Shown here: one piece after another, positions 1-8,602 of the stretch
Position numbering within the stretch: position 1 is the first letter of the stretch
Layout: each line of letters begins with the position of its first letter
DNA from: JBALVT01 sp047612385
Lineage (GTDB): Bacteria; Pseudomonadota; Gammaproteobacteria; Pseudomonadales; Halieaceae
Assembly: GCA_047612385.1 (NCBI GenBank)
Contig: JBLGAR010000007.1
Coordinates: 8,464-72,463 of the forward strand
Reading direction: 5' to 3'
Length of the DNA stretch: 64,000 nt
Made by a program: the position numbers and the translations under genes
The notes under the pieces: model-generated
Seen by the model: the letters and a program-made list of their open reading frames with translations, nothing else
Database searches by the model: none
Told to the model about the DNA's origin: nothing

Positions 1-1217
1 TCTACTATAGAGGTTGCAGCCGCATAACGAATTCTTATAAATTCAGATTGCAACGGCGCCAGTTCCGCAATAGAGCGGTTGGCTTCAATCTGCTGACGCT
101 CGCGTTCTGCGATCTCGGCCGCCGGAGCAACCATCAACACATTGCCATTTTGGCGTTTGTCTAGGCCCTTGGTTTTCAAAACCAGGTCCAAAGCCTGATC
201 CCAGGGAACATTTTGCAAGCGCAAAGTGATTCTGCCGGAAACCGTGTCACTAGCAACGAGGTTAAGCTCGGTAAAATCGGCGATTAGCTGCAGTACCGCT
301 CGAACCTCGATATCCTGGAAGTTGAGAGAAATTCGATCACCGACATACGTAAACTCATCCTTGCGACGCTCGATTTCGCGTTTGGATAAAGGCTTCACAC
401 TCAATACATACTGCCCTTCGCTCTGATAGGCTAGATAATCAAAGTTCCCGGTGGCTTTAAGCGTTAATGTCGCTCCACGCTCAGAAGTGTTGACGTCGAC
501 ACTGGTGACAGGAGTTGCAAAATCAGTTACATCGTAGCGACGCATCAATCGCTCGGGCACCGTAGTATTCAAAAACTGGATCTTTATATCGCCCCCCTCA
601 CTAAAGACATTCACGTCGACAGATGGATCCGTAAGATCGAGCGTAAGCCGACCTTCACCATCTCCTGTGCGCTGGAACTGCAAGTCCGAAATTTCTGAGC
701 GGACTTCCGTTACAGCAACGACTTGCGTCGCCAGCTGAGTAGGGTCGGTTGTTGGTTTGATATAGTCGCTGCTGCCATCCTGGCCTACGACCACATAGAT
801 ACTATTTCCTGCAACCCGGGTTGTGTAGGGAACCATCTTCACCAAATTCACAACCATGCGGGTTCTATCACCCGACTCGAGGACCACCACACCGGTAGCG
901 TTACCATAGGGCAAGGTATAGCGCTTCCTGTCCAATGCACTTTTTGTGCCTGGGAAATCAATCGCTATTCGCGCCGGTTTTTCAATGGTGTACGACTTTA
1001 AGTCCGGCGGTGTGCCATCAAAATCCAGACGAATTTCAAATTTGCTACCCGGACGGGAGCTAAATTCAATATCCGTGACACTAGGTGCCGCCTGCAGCTG
1101 TCCTGCAAATATCGCCAACACAAGACCGAACCCCAATTGGCATCCCAGCCAACGCCTTTTTTCTTGCTTCTGTCTAATCACGGCCCCGATCCCCAATTTC
1201 ATTTTTTTTATCCACAT
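1..1217 (-). CDS. pilQ: Type IV pilus secretin PilQ, N-terminal part (cut by window edge)
   Basis: Outer-membrane secretin through which the type IV pilus passes. Only the first ~405 codons lie in the window; the secretin pore domain is off the left edge. My translation from the ATG at 1217 gives a basic N-terminus and hydrophobic stretch (signal peptide, ending near residue 43), two AMIN-type peptidoglycan-binding domains (about 45-145 and 165-275), and the start of the secretin N-domain (about 300-355, beginning ISLNFQDIEVRAVLQ). It is the last gene of pilM-N-O-P-Q, 22 bp after pilP. A second in-frame ATG at 1202 is an alternative start; neither has a strong ribosome-binding site. Confidence 0.93.
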   Translation of the reverse strand, partial: MWIKKMKLGIGAVIRQKQEKRRWLGCQLGFGLVLAIFAGQLQAAPSVTDIEFSSRPGSKFEIRLDFDGTPPDLKSYTIEKPARIAIDFPGTKSALDRKRYTLPYGNATGVVVLESGDRTRMVVNLVKMVPYTTRVAGNSIYVVVGQDGSSDYIKPTTDPTQLATQVVAVTEVRSEISDLQFQRTGDGEGRLTLDLTDPSVDVNVFSEGGDIKIQFLNTTVPERLMRRYDVTDFATPVTSVDVNTSERGATLTLKATGNFDYLAYQSEGQYVLSVKPLSKREIERRKDEFTYVGDRISLNFQDIEVRAVLQLIADFTELNLVASDTVSGRITLRLQNVPWDQALDLVLKTKGLDKRQNGNVLMVAPAAEIAERERQQIEANRSIAELAPLQSEFIRIRYAAATSIV

Positions 1218-1239
1218 GGCACTTACCCAATATCGCGAC

Positions 1240-1773
1240 TTATACGCCGTCTAATTTGATCGTTCGTGGTCGCTCTACCCACCCGTTTTCCGTGCCATCG
1301 GTGACTATTTCGATTACGGCTACGTAAGTTTCCGTCATTTCAACTATTTTGCCGTGGTTGCGCCCCATAAAATATCCCAGCGTCACACGGTGAATCCCGC
1401 CATCTGGATCTCGCACGAGCACCCAATCGGTTCCCGCGCGAGCCAAACCACCCACCATTCGCAAGGAATCGAAGGTGTATTGCTCAAGAAACTCCTTGGC
1501 TCGGGTCTCATCAGGTTTGACGGCACTAATAGCCTGCAACTGTCTGATTTCACGAACCTCGATCGGCCGATCGAACGGACTGCGCAGCGCCGTAGCACTA
1601 TAGGCAAACGCCTCATAGGCTTTAAAGGTAGGAATCGGAGTTATGATACCCCCTGGTTTGGCTCGTTTCTCAGCCATAAAAGTGTTGAGGTCCGACATAT
1701 CACCGCCGCCACAGGCAGCCAACGTGATGACCAGCAGCACCGACAAACATAGATGATGAAAAGTGACACCCAC
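1240..1773 (-). CDS. pilP: Type IV pilus inner-membrane lipoprotein PilP
   Basis: 177-residue lipoprotein that links the inner-membrane PilN/PilO pair to the PilQ secretin in the periplasm. A lipobox (LAAC, Cys21) follows a short hydrophobic leader, and the C-terminal half has the PilP beta-domain pattern (TRAKEFLEQYTFDSLRMVG, then VHRVTLGYFMGRNHGKI). The start is a GTG at 1773, preceded by GAGGAG at about 8 nt spacing. It is 2 bp downstream of pilO, consistent with one operon. Confidence 0.92.
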   Translation of the reverse strand: MGVTFHHLCLSVLLVITLAACGGGDMSDLNTFMAEKRAKPGGIITPIPTFKAYEAFAYSATALRSPFDRPIEVREIRQLQAISAVKPDETRAKEFLEQYTFDSLRMVGGLARAGTDWVLVRDPDGGIHRVTLGYFMGRNHGKIVEMTETYVAVIEIVTDGTENGWVERPRTIKLDGV

Positions 1774-1775
1774 GA

Positions 1776-2387
1776 TCAGGACTCCTCATCTTTATAACGA
1801 TAAGTTTTTGCTAACAACTTTAGATCCAACATACCCGGAACGTTAGAAGCTGATATGCTGAAATCATGCAAAGTTACAATACGAGGCAAACCCGCCATGC
1901 CGCTGATAAACGCTCCGAGATCGTGGTAGTTGCCGCGAGCTGATATCGATATTGGTAGCTCGATATAAAACTCTCTGCTTTGCTCTTCCAGTAAATCGAT
2001 CGTGTTGATTTCAAGTCCGTTAAGCAATCCCTTATTGGTAATATCCTCAAGCAGACCAGGCACCTCAGTATCACTGGGTAACTGGCTAACCAAAGCACCA
2101 AACGACTCCTGCATCTCTTCCATCTGACGCTTGTAGGCATCGAGATTCGCCGCCTGGAAGGCCTTCCCCTCGAAATCTTTTTTCAGCCGCTCTTCTTCCA
2201 CTTCAGCGTTAGCCAACTGCAGCTGCATGTCCTTGATATGGTAGTAGTAACCACCGGCAAGAACTGCCGAAAGAAGTAGAACCCAAATAATAGCTTTGAT
2301 CGCAATCGGCCACGCGCCAACATTATCAAAATCAAGATCGTTAACGTCAAATTCGCTCAGCGAACGCATAGTATCTTCAAATGCCAT
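1776..2387 (-). CDS. pilO: Type IV pilus assembly protein PilO
   Basis: 203-residue bitopic inner-membrane protein of the pilus alignment subcomplex; heterodimerises with PilN. One transmembrane helix at about residues 28-48, then a coiled coil (about 50-95, rich in E/K/Q) and a ferredoxin-like periplasmic domain. Length and layout match the family. ATG start at 2387, 3 bp after the pilN stop. Confidence 0.93.
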   Translation of the reverse strand: MAFEDTMRSLSEFDVNDLDFDNVGAWPIAIKAIIWVLLLSAVLAGGYYYHIKDMQLQLANAEVEEERLKKDFEGKAFQAANLDAYKRQMEEMQESFGALVSQLPSDTEVPGLLEDITNKGLLNGLEINTIDLLEEQSREFYIELPISISARGNYHDLGAFISGMAGLPRIVTLHDFSISASNVPGMLDLKLLAKTYRYKDEES

Positions 2388-2390
2388 AAC

Positions 2391-2960
2391 TCAGCCTTCC
2401 CCCGCTTGAACACCCGAGGTGGGTAACTCTATCTGTACTTTGAGATTAAATTGAGTAGCTTGGTCTCCGTATTCCAGCGCCGCACTTACCTTGTCCAAAT
2501 TGGGATCGGCTAGCCAGTCAGAGCCATGTAAACGGCGCATCAAGCTAGAAACACGGTTATTGGACTCAGCTATACCGACTGCACTGATCGTTTTGCCAGT
2601 AGTCGCCACACTCGTATAAAAAACACCGTCGGGCACTGTTTTGACCATTTGATCGAGAATACGCACGATAATAGGTCGGTTGCCCTGCAGCTCTTGAATA
2701 ACCCGCATGCGGTCCAACAACTGATTGCGTCTTCTTTCCAAATCCTTGATCTCTGCAACTTGCTTGTCCAGAGCCGCAATTTCCTGATTCAGAAGCTGGT
2801 TTCTAGCGTTCTGGTTGTTGATCTGACTGGCGACAATCCGATCACCGAGCACTATCAAAACTACACCCAAGGCAAAAGCGAAACCCAAGATCGTCAAAAA
2901 TCTTTTTTTGAGCTCTTGGCGGCGATCGTCTCGCCACGGTAATAAGTTAATTTGAGCCAT
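2391..2960 (-). CDS. pilN: Type IV pilus assembly protein PilN
   Basis: 189-residue inner-membrane partner of PilO. The N-terminal motif MAQINLLPWR is the conserved cytoplasmic tail that docks into PilM; it fixes the start at the ATG at 2960, not at a longer upstream reading. One transmembrane helix (about 22-42) is followed by a coiled coil (about 45-85) and a periplasmic domain. The start overlaps the pilM stop by one base (TAATG), indicating translational coupling. Confidence 0.94.
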   Translation of the reverse strand: MAQINLLPWRDDRRQELKKRFLTILGFAFALGVVLIVLGDRIVASQINNQNARNQLLNQEIAALDKQVAEIKDLERRRNQLLDRMRVIQELQGNRPIIVRILDQMVKTVPDGVFYTSVATTGKTISAVGIAESNNRVSSLMRRLHGSDWLADPNLDKVSAALEYGDQATQFNLKVQIELPTSGVQAGEG

Positions 2961-4024
2961 TAGTCGAAGCTCCGTAAGGCCAGTCCACATGCAATCATCA
3001 TGGCGGGAGCATCGCTGCTCAGAGCAACCGCATTAACCTTTGGCGATATAGTCATATCCGCAAATGGGTTAGCCACTGCTGTGGGAGTACCTAGTCTATC
3101 CTGAACCAACTCCTCGAGCCCTTCCATAGAAGCAACACCACCAGCCAGAATAATGTAGTCCACATCATTGTATTGGCTTGCGGAGAAGAAGAACTGAAGC
3201 GAACGCGCAACCTGCTGCACAACGGCATCCTTAAAAGGCTCAAGTACTTCGGGTTCGTAGTCATCGGGCAAACCGCCCTGTTTTTTGGCCAGCCCCGCCT
3301 CTTCAAGAGGTAGGCCATAACGACGCATTATTTCGTCGGTAAGCTGTTTGCCACCGAAAAGCTGTTCGCGTGTATAGATAGTTTGTCCGTTTGTGAGAAC
3401 GCTCAGCGTTGTCATTGTCGCGCCGATGTCTACTACGGCGACCGTATTCTCCGATTCCATGTCCAGCTGATCCTGGATTAGCGTAAAAGCGCGCTCCATG
3501 GCATAGGCTTCTACATCCATTATTTTAGCAGTGAGTTCGGCGCTCTCGATGGCCTCAACTCGAGCGTCGATAGTCTCTCTGCGACAAGCGGCCAGAAGCA
3601 CTTCAACCTGACCGTCGTGCCCCGGCGAAACCCCTTGAACCTCAAAATCGATCGCAACTTCTTCCAGAGGGTAAGGAATATACTGATCCGCCTCCAGAGT
3701 CAGCTGGGTTTCCATATCGTCCTCACCAAGACCGGCAGGCATGTCGATCATTTTAGTGATAACAGAGGAGCCGGCAACCGCAGCCGCCACGGCCTTAACC
3801 TTGGTTCTGGATTGCGCAATGACGCTACGAATGGCATTTGCGACGCCATCGACATCGTTGACATTTTTTTCGATGACAGCGTCCAACGGCAGCGAACTGA
3901 CCGCATAACTCTCTACACGGTACTTGCCCCCAGTTTGACTCAGCTCGAGCAGCTTAACGGTTGTAGAACTAATGTCCAACCCCAGAACCGGCGCTGCCTT
4001 TCTTTTCCCTAATAAACCCAACAC
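2960..4024 (-). CDS. pilM: Type IV pilus actin-like ATPase PilM
   Basis: 354-residue cytoplasmic actin-fold protein that binds the PilN tail and organises the inner-membrane platform. Seen: the phosphate-1 motif GLDISSTTVKLLEL near residues 15-28, the second nucleotide-binding motif VVDIGATMTTLSV near 200, and the adenosine motif ILAGGVASMEGL near 290. First gene of pilMNOPQ and divergent from ponA, the usual pseudomonad arrangement. Confidence 0.95.
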   Translation of the reverse strand: MLGLLGKRKAAPVLGLDISSTTVKLLELSQTGGKYRVESYAVSSLPLDAVIEKNVNDVDGVANAIRSVIAQSRTKVKAVAAAVAGSSVITKMIDMPAGLGEDDMETQLTLEADQYIPYPLEEVAIDFEVQGVSPGHDGQVEVLLAACRRETIDARVEAIESAELTAKIMDVEAYAMERAFTLIQDQLDMESENTVAVVDIGATMTTLSVLTNGQTIYTREQLFGGKQLTDEIMRRYGLPLEEAGLAKKQGGLPDDYEPEVLEPFKDAVVQQVARSLQFFFSASQYNDVDYIILAGGVASMEGLEELVQDRLGTPTAVANPFADMTISPKVNAVALSSDAPAMMIACGLALRSFD

Positions 4025-4097
4025 GTTTTTTTCCTATCAGTATCACTAACTTAGGATATTTTTATACACCGATACATTAATTAACAGATATACCATA

Positions 4098-4175
4098 GTC
4101 ACAATTCAATCAAAAGTGAAAAAGACACAATTCCCTCAAAAGTGAATAAGACACAATTCAATCCGAGGCGAAAAA
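4098..4175. repeat. Three tandem 26-bp direct repeats between pilM and ponA
   Basis: Units at 4098-4123, 4124-4149 and 4150-4175 share the core (G)NCACAATTC..TC followed by AAGTGAA-like sequence and an A-rich end. Units 1 and 2 differ at few positions; unit 3 has diverged in its second half (CCGAGGCG in place of AAAAGTG). The ponA -10 box begins 5 bp after the last unit. The exact 26-bp period next to two divergent promoters suggests a repeated protein-binding site, but no regulator is evident. Confidence 0.75.
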
Positions 4176-4180
4176 AAGCA

Positions 4181-4186
4181 TATAAT
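4181..4186 (+). promoter_or_regulatory. Candidate ponA promoter -10 box
   Basis: A perfect TATAAT lies 67 bp upstream of the ponA ATG, immediately after an A-run and the third 26-bp repeat. The -35 position (about 4157-4163, TTCAAT) is a poor match, so the promoter may need an activator bound at the repeats. Inference from sequence only. Confidence 0.5.
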
Positions 4187-4253
4187 CACCACCGCGACGA
4201 ACGCTGTGTTCTGAGCACCTAAAAATATAAGCCTCTGCTTTTTATAGGATTCT

Positions 4254-6686
4254 ATGAAATTCCTCAGACTGATACTGCGCCTCGCTCTCCTGGGTTTCTT
4301 TGGGACAGTATGGCTGCTCGCAGGGGTGTACCTGTACTTAAGCCCGAGCCTGCCAGACGTTGAATCGCTGCGCGATGTAAAATTACAAACGCCTATGAGC
4401 GTCTACACCGCGGAGGGCGATCTTATAGGCCAGTTCGGTGAACAAAAACGCAGTCCAATGAAGTTTGACCAGATTCCTCAGACCTTCGTCAATGCTCTTT
4501 TAGCCGCTGAGGATGACGGATTTTTCCAACACGGCGGAATCGATATCATGGGATTGATGCGGGCGGTATCAGAGCTCGTAATAACAGGTCAAAAAGGATC
4601 TGGTGGTAGCACTTTGACAATGCAGGTAGCGCGCAATTATTTTCTATCTCGAGAGCGCACCTTCATTCGAAAATTTAATGAGATTCTACTGGCCATCGAG
4701 ATCGAGCGCGCACTGGAGAAATCGGAGATTTTTGAACTTTACTTCAACCGGGTGTTTCTGGGCCACAGGTCTTACGGCTTTGATGCAGCGGCACAGGTGT
4801 ATTACGGCAAAAGTATCGCCGACCTGAACCTGGCCCAACAGGTGATGCTAGCCGGGATACCCAAAGCCCCCTCCCGCAACAACCCCATCAGCGGGCCCGA
4901 GGCAGGAGAAGCTCGGCGCAACTGGATTCTCGGTCGAATGCTGGCGCTAGGCTATATCGATCAAGCCGAGCGAGATAATGCCGTTCAAAGCCCGGTCACT
5001 GCAGAGCACCACGGTGCACAACTCAGCTTCCAGGCGCACTATGCCGCAGAAATGGCACGGCAGGAAATGCTTGAGATGTATGGGGTGGCTGCCTATACCG
5101 AGGGGTTCCATGTTTACACCACAATCAGCAGTGATCTTCAGAAGGTCGCGCAATACACCATTAATGATGGTTTGATTGCCTACGACAAACGCCACGGATA
5201 CAGAGGGCCAGAGCGCAAACTTCCAACAGGAAACCTCGAACCGGCAACCGATGCCGTCAAATACTGGCTAAGCGCCCTTGCGGAAACTGCGGTGATAGCC
5301 GATTTAAAGGCTGCTATTGTAACGGCGGTGGAAGAAGAATTTGTTTCAATACTACTTTCAGACGGCGAACTGGCCACCATTGCCTGGGAGAACGGCATTA
5401 ACCAGGCAGCGCCGTACCAAAATGAAAACTCAAAAGGTAGCCCACCGCAAACTCCCGCAGAAGTGCTAAATGTGGGCGACATGATACGCACCGTTACCGA
5501 TATCGAGGGCAACTGGCAGCTTGCTCAAGTCCCGGCGGCGCAAGCGGCACTGGTGGCACTGGATCCCGATGACGGCGCAATACTGAGTGTTGTCGGCGGA
5601 ATGGGCTTCGAACAAAGCAAGTTCAACCGCGCAACCCAGGCGGAACGACAGCCAGGGTCAAATTTCAAACCCTTCATCTATAGCGCTGCTCTGGAGGCAG
5701 GATACACCGCGGCAAGCATTATAAACGATGCCCCAGTTGTATTTCAGGACAGTTCACTGGAAGGGATATGGCGCCCAGAAAACGACGGGGGCAAATTTTA
5801 TGGGCCCACACGGTTGCGATGGGCACTCACAAAGTCCAGAAATTTGGTATCCATCCGCTTGTTGCAGCAGATGGGAATCAAACCCGTTATCGATTACGCA
5901 CAGCGATTTGGTTTTGACACCTCCCGCTTTGCCCCGGACCTATCACTAGCGCTTGGCACACACTCCGTTACTCCGCTGAAGCTGGCTGGGGCCTATACAG
6001 CTTTAGCGAATGGCGGTTATCGGGTTGATCCGTATTTAGTGCAACGAGTAGAGAACTTGTCGGGAGACGTCCTTTTTAAGGCTAATCCACTCACGGTGTG
6101 CCGAAACTGCGAGGCAGATCCAAGCCCGACCGAACTGAGCATGGAACAAATTCTGGCCCAGCAAGATGCGGGAAAACCGGAAATCAACATCGCACCGAGA
6201 ATCATGGACGCGCGAGTCAATTACATTATTGATAGTATTTTGCAGGACGTCATTACCCGAGGCACGGCGACGCGAGCACTGGTCCTTAAGCGAGGAGATT
6301 TAGCGGGGAAAACAGGGACGACCAACGGGCCCAAGGATGCATGGTTTTCAGGCTACAATCGTGATGTTGTTACAACAACCTGGGTCGGGTTTGACGACTA
6401 CACACCACTGGGGAAGCGGGAGTTCGGCGGCACAGCGGCGCTACCGATATGGATCAATTTCATGCGCGAAGCACTTAAAAACTCTCCCGATGTAGAGCGC
6501 CCCATTCCCGCCGGAATCGTCAACGTAAAAATCGACCCAGACACCGGTCTACTGGCATCAGCGCAACAGCGCAACGCCATTTTCGAGCACTTCCGGGCAG
6601 AGCGAGTTCCCAAGCCGGCAAGCGACTCGAAGGGCAGCGGCAACACCAACCAGGAAGCAAACGAATGGATCAACGATATCTTCTAG
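4254..6686 (+). CDS. ponA: Penicillin-binding protein 1A (bifunctional transglycosylase/transpeptidase)
   Basis: 810-residue class A PBP that polymerises and cross-links peptidoglycan in the periplasm. N-terminal membrane anchor (about 5-28); GT51 transglycosylase domain with EDDGFFQHGG (about 85-95) and GGSTLTMQ; an OB-like insert in the middle; transpeptidase domain with SxxK (PGSNFKP, about 470), SxN (SRN, about 530) and KTG (GKTGTT, about 685). AGGA sits just before the ATG. Convergent with malic enzyme. Same place as mrcA/ponA beside pilM in pseudomonads. Confidence 0.96.
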   Translation: MKFLRLILRLALLGFFGTVWLLAGVYLYLSPSLPDVESLRDVKLQTPMSVYTAEGDLIGQFGEQKRSPMKFDQIPQTFVNALLAAEDDGFFQHGGIDIMGLMRAVSELVITGQKGSGGSTLTMQVARNYFLSRERTFIRKFNEILLAIEIERALEKSEIFELYFNRVFLGHRSYGFDAAAQVYYGKSIADLNLAQQVMLAGIPKAPSRNNPISGPEAGEARRNWILGRMLALGYIDQAERDNAVQSPVTAEHHGAQLSFQAHYAAEMARQEMLEMYGVAAYTEGFHVYTTISSDLQKVAQYTINDGLIAYDKRHGYRGPERKLPTGNLEPATDAVKYWLSALAETAVIADLKAAIVTAVEEEFVSILLSDGELATIAWENGINQAAPYQNENSKGSPPQTPAEVLNVGDMIRTVTDIEGNWQLAQVPAAQAALVALDPDDGAILSVVGGMGFEQSKFNRATQAERQPGSNFKPFIYSAALEAGYTAASIINDAPVVFQDSSLEGIWRPENDGGKFYGPTRLRWALTKSRNLVSIRLLQQMGIKPVIDYAQRFGFDTSRFAPDLSLALGTHSVTPLKLAGAYTALANGGYRVDPYLVQRVENLSGDVLFKANPLTVCRNCEADPSPTELSMEQILAQQDAGKPEINIAPRIMDARVNYIIDSILQDVITRGTATRALVLKRGDLAGKTGTTNGPKDAWFSGYNRDVVTTTWVGFDDYTPLGKREFGGTAALPIWINFMREALKNSPDVERPIPAGIVNVKIDPDTGLLASAQQRNAIFEHFRAERVPKPASDSKGSGNTNQEANEWINDIF

Positions 6687-6714
6687 GCAGTTCCTGTGAA
6701 AAGCGGAGGCGGAG

Positions 6715-7965
6715 CTAGCCGCCTGGAAGATAGTCTTTTGGGTACGGTAAACCCGCTACGCCACTGTCTACGGCAGCTCTGGCTACCGCTCCGGCCACAC
6801 AATTGAGAAGTCGTTTATCCACAGGCTTGGGAATAATATACTCAGCGCCGAACGTCAATGAATCGACGTCACATGCCACCAGCACCTCTTCGGGAACGTC
6901 TTCCTTCGCCAGCGCACAAAGCGCCCTAACAGCGGCTACTTTCATCTCCTCGTTAATACGGCTAGCCCTGACATCCAAAGCCCCACGGAAAATAAACGGA
7001 AAGCCAAGAACATTATTCACCTGATTGGGATAATCAGACCTGCCTGTGGCCATTATCAAATCGCTCCGGGTTGCGTGCGCCAACGCCGGATCAATCTCAG
7101 GGTCGGGATTAGAGCAGGCAAAAACCACCGGCTTGTCTGCCATAGACAGGAGCATTTGCGGGCTGAGTAAATTGGCCCCGGACAGGCCTATAAAGACATC
7201 GGCGCCATTAATCGCATCGGTCAAGCTGCGCTTGTCCGTATTATTGGAAAACTCTTCCTTGTAGACGTTCACCCCTTCGCGGCCCGGATAAATAACACCC
7301 CGACGGTCCAGCATGAAAATATTCTCGCGACGAGCACCCAAGCTTACCAGCAGACGCATGCACGCAATGGCTGCGGAGCCGGCGCCCAAACACGTCAGCA
7401 CCGCGTTCTCAAGCGTCTTGCCTTGAATTTCCAAGGCGCTGATCAGACCGGCCGCTGTAACAATTGCTGTGCCGTGTTGGTCATCGTGAAAAATAGGAAT
7501 ATTGCATTGTTCAATCAAGCTAGCTTCGATTTCAAAGCACTCCGGCGCCTTGATATCCTCGAGATTGATTCCCCCGAAGCTGTCCGCTATCAGTGCAACC
7601 GTATTAATAAATTGCTCGGAATCCTCGGTATCAACCTCAATATCAATCGCGTTGATTCCAGCAAACCGTTTAAACAGTAATGCCTTACCTTCCATAACCG
7701 GCTTGCTAGCCAGCGCGCCCAGGTTTCCCAAACCCAAGACCGCAGTACCGTTACTGATAACAGCAACCATATTGCCCTTACCGGTGTAGAGGTAGGCATT
7801 GGCAGGATCTTTGGCAATTTCCAGGCAAGGCTCTGCAACACCAGGGCTATACGCGAGCGAGAGATCGTATTGTGTTTCCGCAGCGGTACTCAGCTCCATC
7901 TGGATTTTCCCCGGTGTCGGGTGGGAGTGGTAGCGCAGCGCGGCTTCCTTTAAATCCTTTGACAT
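6715..7965 (-). CDS. NAD(P)-dependent malic enzyme, short form
   Basis: Oxidatively decarboxylates malate to pyruvate, yielding reduced nicotinamide cofactor. About 416 residues, with the MaeB-type catalytic core: malic N-domain with AYSPGVAEPC (about 40) and KxxLFKRFAGI, the metal site IFHDDQHGTAI (about 158-168), and the Rossmann motif GAGSAAIA (about 195). It lacks the C-terminal phosphotransacetylase-like domain of enterobacterial MaeB, so it is the short form found in Pseudomonas. I chose the ATG at 7965; a GTG three codons upstream (7974) is possible. Whether it prefers NAD or NADP cannot be read from the sequence. Confidence 0.9.
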   Translation of the reverse strand: MSKDLKEAALRYHSHPTPGKIQMELSTAAETQYDLSLAYSPGVAEPCLEIAKDPANAYLYTGKGNMVAVISNGTAVLGLGNLGALASKPVMEGKALLFKRFAGINAIDIEVDTEDSEQFINTVALIADSFGGINLEDIKAPECFEIEASLIEQCNIPIFHDDQHGTAIVTAAGLISALEIQGKTLENAVLTCLGAGSAAIACMRLLVSLGARRENIFMLDRRGVIYPGREGVNVYKEEFSNNTDKRSLTDAINGADVFIGLSGANLLSPQMLLSMADKPVVFACSNPDPEIDPALAHATRSDLIMATGRSDYPNQVNNVLGFPFIFRGALDVRASRINEEMKVAAVRALCALAKEDVPEEVLVACDVDSLTFGAEYIIPKPVDKRLLNCVAGAVARAAVDSGVAGLPYPKDYLPGG

Positions 7966-8103
7966 GGTGTTCACTTCGCATTGAGACAGGTAAAAACAGG
8001 GGGGAGAGCATATAGAAAAGCAGTAAAAGGAACAAGGCCGCAGGGCGGCTACTGCGGTGCGGTCTCCGCCCCTCCCCCGACGCTATTATTAGTGAAGGAG
8101 GCA

Positions 8104-8140
8104 TAAAAAAAGCGCCATACCTCGGGGGCAGGGCGCTTTT
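8104..8140 (-). terminator. Rho-independent terminator of rpmE
   Basis: Reading the minus strand, AAAAGCGCC pairs with GGCGCTTTT across a 15-nt loop and is followed by a T-run. It lies 27 bp beyond the rpmE stop. Confidence 0.85.
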
Positions 8141-8166
8141 CGCAGCGTGGATCTCAGCGGTAGGGG

Positions 8167-8409
8167 CTAGGATTCAGCCTCAACTTCTTCAGTCTTCGCT
8201 TTAGTGCCTCTATTACCGAAACGCTTGTTGAAACGATCAACGCGGCCGCCAGTATCCAACATTTTCTGCTTACCCGTAAAAAACGGGTGACACTGGGAAC
8301 ACACATCAACATGAAGGTCTTCACATAGTGTTGAGCGAGTTGTAATCTTGTTGCCACAGCTACAAGTCGCTGTAACATCCTCGTACTTGGGATGGATATC
8401 TGCTTTCAT
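8167..8409 (-). CDS. rpmE: 50S ribosomal protein L31 (zinc-binding form)
   Basis: 80-residue L31. It begins MKADIHPKYEDV at the ATG at 8409; the longer upstream reading is not conserved. Four cysteines in two pairs (TCSCGN at 16/18, VCSQCHPF at about 36/39) form the zinc site, so this is the zinc-containing C+ paralog. The acidic C-terminal tail is typical. Divergent from priA with about 190 bp between, as in Pseudomonas. Confidence 0.96.
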   Translation of the reverse strand: MKADIHPKYEDVTATCSCGNKITTRSTLCEDLHVDVCSQCHPFFTGKQKMLDTGGRVDRFNKRFGNRGTKAKTEEVEAES

Positions 8410-8602
8410 TGTCTTACTCCTGCTGGATAGTCGATGCCGCCACCCGACCCATGTCGAGTACCGCATCTGGATAACGGAGCGGCCGTTGGCCGGTCAAAAA
8501 ATAGGCCGGCATCTTACCAGACACACTACGATAAGCAAGACTTTCACTGTATTTGTTACAATGCGTCAAATTCATCCAGCCATAGCCTAGATAAGGGGCG
8601 TA

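Noticed and set aside
4098..4175. CRISPR-like array
   Set aside because: The 26-bp units are directly adjacent with no spacers, and there are no cas genes nearby.
4098..4175. CRP/Vfr sites in the 26-bp repeats (TGTGTC...TCAC on the minus strand)
   Set aside because: The half-sites are one base too close and the first half-site lacks the A of TGTGA.
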